A stretch of 64,000 nucleotides of DNA, taken from contig NC_090942.1 of NCBI RefSeq assembly GCF_040807025.1, positions 80,705,987-80,769,986 on the forward strand, read 5' to 3'. Under the pieces are notes generated by a model. The model had not been told where the DNA came from. It saw only the letters and a program-made list of their open reading frames with translations, and did not search any database. This DNA is from Struthio camelus (lineage: Eukaryota > Chordata > Aves > Struthioniformes > Struthionidae). Positions within the stretch are counted from its first letter, which is position 1; each line of letters starts with the position of its first letter. The translations under genes were made by a program, and so were the position numbers. Below are positions 57,626 through 64,000 of the stretch, piece after piece.

Positions 57626-59958
57626 ACCAGACATGAGGGACAATGGCTGGCTGCTGCTTGGGAATATATAATGGGGGTATTCCTTTGGCACTTTCAGATC
57701 TTTCAGAAAAAAGAAAAAGGCTGGATTTTTCTCCTTAAGCAGTGGTATTTCTGAATGCTAGTTTGGACTAGTGTTTTTGTGCTTATTTCAGCTTTTGGAA
57801 AGTCAGGCCTTTCTGCAATCCGAACAGCACCAAGTCACTACATGTTAGCAAAGTATACTTCAAAACCACTATCATAGCATGCACTTTATGGAACACTTGA
57901 GCTATCTCAGTATGGGTGAAGACTGGAAGGGAGCTCCCATGAAGAGAGAGAGCTAACAGGAACTGACACAAAGCTTTGTCCTCATGTAAGTGGGGTGATA
58001 ACAAGCTCTGGTGCTGCAAAGGGGAAGGGTATGAGCCACTTACCTCTATAGAGTTCTGATGCCTGTGAATTCCTGCAGTACAGCAAAGGTAACAGATTAT
58101 CTTGCAATAGTAAACCAAAATCCCTAATGAAGGGAAAGAAGATAGCATTCCAAACCAAAACTCATCTTGTTTCTGAATGGAAATACCACTGTCTTCAGGT
58201 GCCTGAGCTCTGGCTTCTGTATCACATATGCAGCCTCTCCTGGACAGACATGCCTCTCCTTCCTTCCTGTCCAACTCAGGCTCTTGCCTGGGTCCCACAG
58301 CAGCCCCCTCTCATGTATAGCTTCTTCTGACCCTACATTGCTCACACTGCACTGTGCTGCACTTGGAGTTCCTGCATAGAGGCTTAAGACCCAAAAGTGT
58401 CTTGCCACCACCCTTCTGCCCCAGCCGTCTTTTGAGAAAGGAGTAGACAGCTTATTTTTAAACCAATGATAACTTGTGAAGCCAGACAAGGGTACTTCAG
58501 TCCTTGCCTGTAGCCTTTTGAATCCTGCAGGTAGTTGTAGTTCCCTGTTCTTCAGGTACATCACTGCTCTGTGTATCTATCTGGCCATGGCCATGCTTTT
58601 GGCTCAGCGTGTGCTACAGTTACAGTAATCTTTTTACTATTGATTTTTAACCAGTGCATTTATAACAATGATTTTAGACAAATAACTTTTTACTCAAGGA
58701 ATGTAACAAGTCTCCTAGGGAACAAAAACCAGAGAAAACTGCTGGCTGTTTATGAAGTATGTATTTGTGTAAGTGATCCATTGCTACACAAATGTAACAA
58801 TGACATTTATAGTATTTTTGATATAATGTGATTTAAAACTTAGCCTGCTTTACATCAATAAATTCAGATATGCTTAATTCAGTGCAAGTAAATGACTACT
58901 TTGCTTGTAGTGAGGAACTTTTTAGATGTGTTGTTAAACTATAGGTTTACAAACTTAACTCTTTTCATGGGTATAACTAGAAGCTTTTGCATTCAATTAG
59001 TACTTTACATTTTGTTGTAGATGAGCACTTCTGATTTTCTGCCTTACCTTCCCCTTCTTACTTTTATATAAAATATTCTAGCTATTCCTTCTGTTCAGTC
59101 TGTTTTGCTTTACCCCACTATGCTGAATGCTGAAGTGTAGAAACTGCCATGAAAACACAGCTGTCGCCCATCTTTGGGTCAAGGCTTTGCCTAGGCTCTC
59201 TGTACTCCCACCCACAAAGCCCTTCAGTACTACTACAGCTCACTGGTTTTGTTGGCAATGAAGACTTAGCATGAGTGGTATCATGACCAACTACTGTAGA
59301 TGCTACATTGGTTTTGAGTCATATATTTTTTTTGTTTGTTTGCAAATCGAGACAAGATATATTAACCTGGAGTGAAGTATAATTTTTTTTTTAAACAAGC
59401 TTTCCACCCATGTTTTCCTGATACAGGCATACAAATAGATTCTTTCAAAATAGAGAATAAAGGCCTTATTCAGCTGCAGGAAGCTCTTCAAGTGATAGTT
59501 TCTTTAAGCTTGCAAATACTTTAGCTCCCTTGCACGCATAACTAGTGATCAAGGCCTTTTGAAAGAACATTGTGTGTGCCTGCATACAGCCACTTTGTAT
59601 TCTCTAAGGGCGTGCTAATACCCAGCAATGGTGGTCAGGCCTGTTCTGTGGCTTCAGGCTTTTTTCTGGGAAACTGCATTGCATTTGTCTCACAGGCTCA
59701 TGCCTGTCTGTTGGAGCCTTATCTTTGAGATGTCAGACCCAAACAGCAGCTGTGCCAGAGGGCTGCAAGTTCACAGCTTACACTTGTGCAGAGCTTTCTC
59801 TAAGGTAGCCTCTTTTTTTTTGCAGAGGCCTGAATGAGCCAAGAAGCAAATCAAAGCCCCAGAGCCTTGCTGGGGCAGGCTACGAAACCATGTGTGCGCC
59901 CTTCTGTTTCACAGACACCTCAAAACACCCTTCAACATCTTTACTACTCAAAAGGTGT

Positions 59959-59982
59959 GGGGCGGGGGGGGGGAGGTGGGGA
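59959..59982 (+). repeat. G-rich tract with G-quadruplex potential
   Basis: Runs of 4, 10, 2 and 4 guanines separated by single bases, enough for four G-triplets. Intergenic, and no promoter context was seen. Confidence 0.7.
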
Positions 59983-62385
59983 GACAACAAACAGAGCTGA
60001 TGGTCAGCCAACTGCTAAGATCAGATCTGGTGTACATTTTGTTATGGCACCCCATGATTTGTTGGCACCCCAGTTCATGGGAGAGCTGTGGCTCTGAGAG
60101 CCTGCGCCAGGGCAGGCAGGGCCAAGTGGAAGACAAGTGATGTAACGCTTCTCAGCACCCTCTTCTCTGCCTCATTTCCCCCTATTTGGGGTTCCAGGTA
60201 AGGGATAGAAGATTTAGTGCAGTGCAGATATGCTCTGTTCCTGGACCTAATTCCTGCTTGCAAGGGCTAGCTCTAACCAGTCTCTGAATAACCAGGGCTG
60301 GTACTGAACGCTGTACAGATATTTTCATACAGCTTCAGGATCTTCCCAAGGATGCTTATATTTCTTGTAGCAAAGAGCATCTAACCAACCAGCCGTTAAC
60401 TGTTCCCCAAGACTATGGTTTTGAATCTGTATCTTTTCTCCATAGAGCACTCACTTAAAAAGCAGGCCCTAACTGTAACACTGAAACAGTCTCCTGAATC
60501 AGCATGCCAAGTTTACAGGAAATGCTAGAAAGTTATACCAAGAAATTCAAGACCAACACCAATATTTTCAAACTCAGCAGTGACTTTCTTATTCCCGTGG
60601 GTACTTAGCAGGGTGCTGCTGGCCAGCTCCATGACATTTATCTTTCCTATGTGAGGTGCATGTGAAAAGCCTCGGTTTAGAAAAATTGCTAGATAAAAGG
60701 AAAGTCAAATGGAACTGGCCACAGAGGATTGTATATAATTCCTGATAAAGACAGTATTACTCAGTTTGCTTTAGATTTCAAACATCCACAGTAACATACT
60801 TTTCCAGGCAAGCACTTTTTTTTTTTAATGTTGCCATTCAGCAGGGCCTTTTGAAAAATTGTGTTGCACAAACATATTTTTGAAAATAATTGCTGTAAAT
60901 AAGCCATTTGAAATCCAAGTTCTATTGGAAGTCAGTCAGCAAGATGCTTTGAAAACACAGCCTCCTAACCCACAGCTCATTTTCCTTCAGAAATAAGTGT
61001 TTGGAGCCACTGTGGATTAACGTAGTCAGTCGCTCTAATTAAAACACCCCTGAGACAAAAGTCTTCAAACACCATGGAGAGATATGCTAATTAAGGCCAC
61101 ATGGCACTGTGGCCATTTTGAACACTTCATCCCTTCCTATATACGTACATTCAATCCAGCTGGGGAAATGGAGTCAAATTTAAAGGACAAACATGCCAGT
61201 AACTTGAAATCTAATTGAGCTACTACTAGAAAGCACATTATTCTAAAACTGCGCTGTTGCCTTAAGTTTGTCTCTGTTGAATTCAGCTTAGGTACAAACG
61301 CAAGCTCACTTTTCACAGGGGCATATAAACAAAAACAGGAAATAATTGCTAGTCATTTACTAAATTAAGTACGGTAGGTTGGAAATGTGATATTCAGTGG
61401 TGACATGCAACAAATTCTTGCTAAGAATTAGTGTCTTGGTTTATTTAATATTTACAAATTGTGTCTTTCATAACACACATTCTGTGAAGCTATTTTGTAA
61501 GGTTTTCTTATCTCTTAAAGCACAATAAATAATTATTCACTCAGTTTAAAGAAGGCATCCAGAAGTTACAAGTGTGCTGCTGGAAGACTCAAGAGCAGCA
61601 GTATTTATGCTCATGAACAACCTAAAAAAGGGTGAAACTGTTGGATTAAACACAGAAGCATGTGCCTTCAGCAAATGCATTTTTTAGCCTTTCCTGAACA
61701 AGTTTGTTCTGCAGCTATTGACCTCAAAAGCCATTAATCAGATTCTAATATGTGGCTAGTGAGTGTGGCAGATACACCAGGACATTCAGCAAGCTGCTTT
61801 TAGCAAATCCAGAAATCCACAAATTGAAATGTTACTATCACATGTGGGCTATTTCAGACAAAAATACAGACCACAAACACCAGTCTTAATAAGCAGAGCT
61901 AGAATTTCCAAAAATAAGCAAATGTGGCTTCTATTCAGAGTCACAGGAGGAAAAAAATAATCACTTCCAAAATTCTGTCAAATTCTGTCCTTTACTCTCG
62001 AAACAACACTTTGCTTTGGTTTTACCTTGAAGTGTGCTTGTTGCAGCAAGCACTGTGACTATAATCCAGCCTAGTGGCTACACAGCTGCCTCTGAAGGTA
62101 TTAATCCTTTTGTCTCACCCATTGTGCCTTTTGCCAAGCTCATAGGGCAGAGGATAACGGGGTGCCTCTGACATGCATTGCATTTTTCTTGTAAGGCAGT
62201 CGTCTTAGCATAGGTTAGGAAGAGACTGAGGTGCCTGCAGCTGGGAGAGCTGATTCTTCTTTATGCTCCATCCTTCTATGTTCAGAGTCATTTTTTCTAA
62301 ATTTTCTTCCCTCTTCAGGTCAGTTACCCACAAATAAGTTTTCTTCTTTCTCCTTCCCCCAGATCAATTCTCATCTACAATCCAG

Positions 62386-62403
62386 CCCCCTCCCCCCCCC
62401 CCC
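62386..62403 (+). repeat. C-rich homopolymer tract
   Basis: Five C, one T and twelve C in a row. A simple low-complexity tract. Confidence 0.95.
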
Positions 62404-64000
62404 AGATTACATAGCCCATAGCCTGTGCACCAGAGTTACAGCCCCCTTGTGGCAGCATTTCCTGCCAGACCTGCAGAAGTGCAATCTTGAGGATGCGAAG
62501 CACAACCCTGCAGTTTTAGTTTCTTTATCTTTCCTCTAGATTTCAGGATCTGAGCTGATTTTAAATTGCCAGCATCCCATTGGCTTTTAGTGAGACACAG
62601 ACACAGTCTGTTCAGGGAATTTAAGCATGTTGTAAAGGAGGAAGTGGATCTATAACATATAACTTCTCCATCTACTTGCCTGTCTGTAGCTTACAGTGGA
62701 AAAAAAAAAACAAAGTGCAGCACTAAGTCTTGTAGGTGCTTAGTTCAGATTCTTTAAAAGTTACTTATCTAAGATATTCAGAGTAATAAATCCTAAGAGT
62801 AAGTCAATACCTGAATACTTGCCCTGCATTTTAGAAGCAGTAATTCCACCAGTGCTTCGCTCTCATCTTTTCCTTTTTCCAGGACTTCAACAATTGCTGA
62901 GTGCAGCTGTTTAATTACATGGAATCCAAACAAACTACCACAATGCTTAATATTATTACGGGCATTTTAGTTACAAAGTTAATTTACATAAATATTGTCT
63001 GTGAATCAGACTGTATTCTACCCTTCAGACTTAGCTAAGCAACTACAATGAAATGTAAAACTACATCCATGCATTTGCCCAGTTTAGAAACACAGAAGAA
63101 AGGAAGACAGTGAGCAAATGTATTACATGGCTAAATCACCAAGTCTGTTTGATTTTAAGTTGGAAAAAAATGGCACACTAACAAGCTAAAAGTGACTGAA
63201 AATATAGTTTATTTGCAAATATGTCAAAGCTCATAATGATTCAGGAACCGTACAGGCAAAGCAAAAGTGAGAGATTTTAAAGATAATAAAATCTTCCCCT
63301 TTTTTTGTTATTACTGAAGAATGTTTTTATTTATTTCTAAAACAGTTATTGCAATAAGTTTTCCTAGTTTTATACATTCCCTCATCTTCTTTGTAACTTG
63401 TGAACTTTGGGTTGTACATGTGTTTACTGACTTACGTTGATGATAGAAATACCTGGGAGGCTACTTGTTTTACTGAAAAACTTATCCAAAAGCAAAAATT
63501 ACTCCTTTTCTGGAGTTACTCCTCAACAAGTTTTCCTTACCAGCTGGATTGCCTGAATAAAACAGAGGGAAATCATCTTTGTACAGAGGATCTTCAATTC
63601 AAAGGAACTTATGAATTCATTAGCAGGATTCAGTAGAAGCTCTACATCACATTTTTCATGTGGGAAAAGAAAAAGCATTTAACAATAGAAAAGGGCTCAA
63701 CCACCGTTAGTAGGGTTGCACATCATTGACAAAAATAAAGCAAAATAAGTTTATCTAAAAACAGACCCAGACAAACTGTACCCAGAATGACACACAACAT
63801 GCTCAGAACAGTAACAGCTACTACAGTTGGCTTAGTATTGTCAGAGAGCTCTCAAACAAACGCAGTGTGGGCCCAAAACACAGATGTAAAGTACTTTAGG
63901 ACCGCCAGTTCTATCACTAGCCTTGAGAGAAAATAACTGTTAGCTCATTACCTCTTACAGTCATTTAATACCTCTGGAAAACAAAAATCAACATATACAC

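Larger units (their letters stand above)
57640..64000. other. Downstream intergenic region, no gene recognised
   Basis: AT-rich sequence with a G-rich tract at 59959-59982 and a C-rich tract at 62386-62403. Open frames here, including 146 and 171 codons on the minus strand at 57783-58564, lack recognisable motifs and splice support. In human the next gene is GTSE1, but no exon resembling it was seen. Confidence 0.6.

Noticed and set aside
57783-58564. Two overlapping minus-strand frames (171 and 146 codons) downstream of TTC38
   Set aside because: No domain, no low-complexity or family motif, and no plausible splice signals. They are consistent with chance frames.

Overview
This window is vertebrate nuclear DNA, most probably from a bird. 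A crocodilian or turtle is the main alternative. Three lines of evidence support this: spliced genes with GT/AG introns, CpG-island promoters, and two interspersed repeats with the CR1 LINE signature (3' tail ending in the GATTCTGTGA motif). Recognisable interspersed repeats are few for 64 kb, which suits a compact avian genome. Nothing bacterial, plasmid-like or viral was seen.

Layout. Positions 1-24 kb are dominated by CDPF1 on the minus strand. Its three coding exons (10219-10107, 7877-7766, 2217-2068) join in phase into a 124-residue protein. A 5' untranslated exon probably lies in the CpG island near 20.7 kb. A second, smaller GC-rich island sits at about 23.25-23.5 kb and has no assigned gene. 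PKDREJ fills 24.9-32.9 kb on the minus strand as one uninterrupted exon of 2,653 codons. TTC38 starts 574 bp away on the plus strand and runs from 33459 to 56964 in 14 coding exons (466 residues). From 57.6 kb to the end no gene was recognised.

The order CDPF1 (-), PKDREJ (-), TTC38 (+) matches the human 22q13.31 neighbourhood, where PPARA lies before CDPF1 and GTSE1 after TTC38. No coding exon of PPARA or GTSE1 was found here. The left edge may hold the end of the PPARA 3' untranslated region, but this is inference only. PKDREJ and TTC38 appear to share a divergent CpG-island promoter.

The three genes do not form a known pathway. CDPF1 is a small cysteine-rich protein of unknown role. PKDREJ is an eleven-pass polycystin-1-family receptor linked in mammals to sperm and the acrosome reaction. 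TTC38 is a tetratricopeptide-repeat protein of unclear function. No previously undescribed system was found. The most useful observations are the long PKDREJ N-terminal half with a degenerate cleavage site, the paired CpG islands with Myb-type motifs, and a CR1 copy next to a TTC38 splice acceptor.
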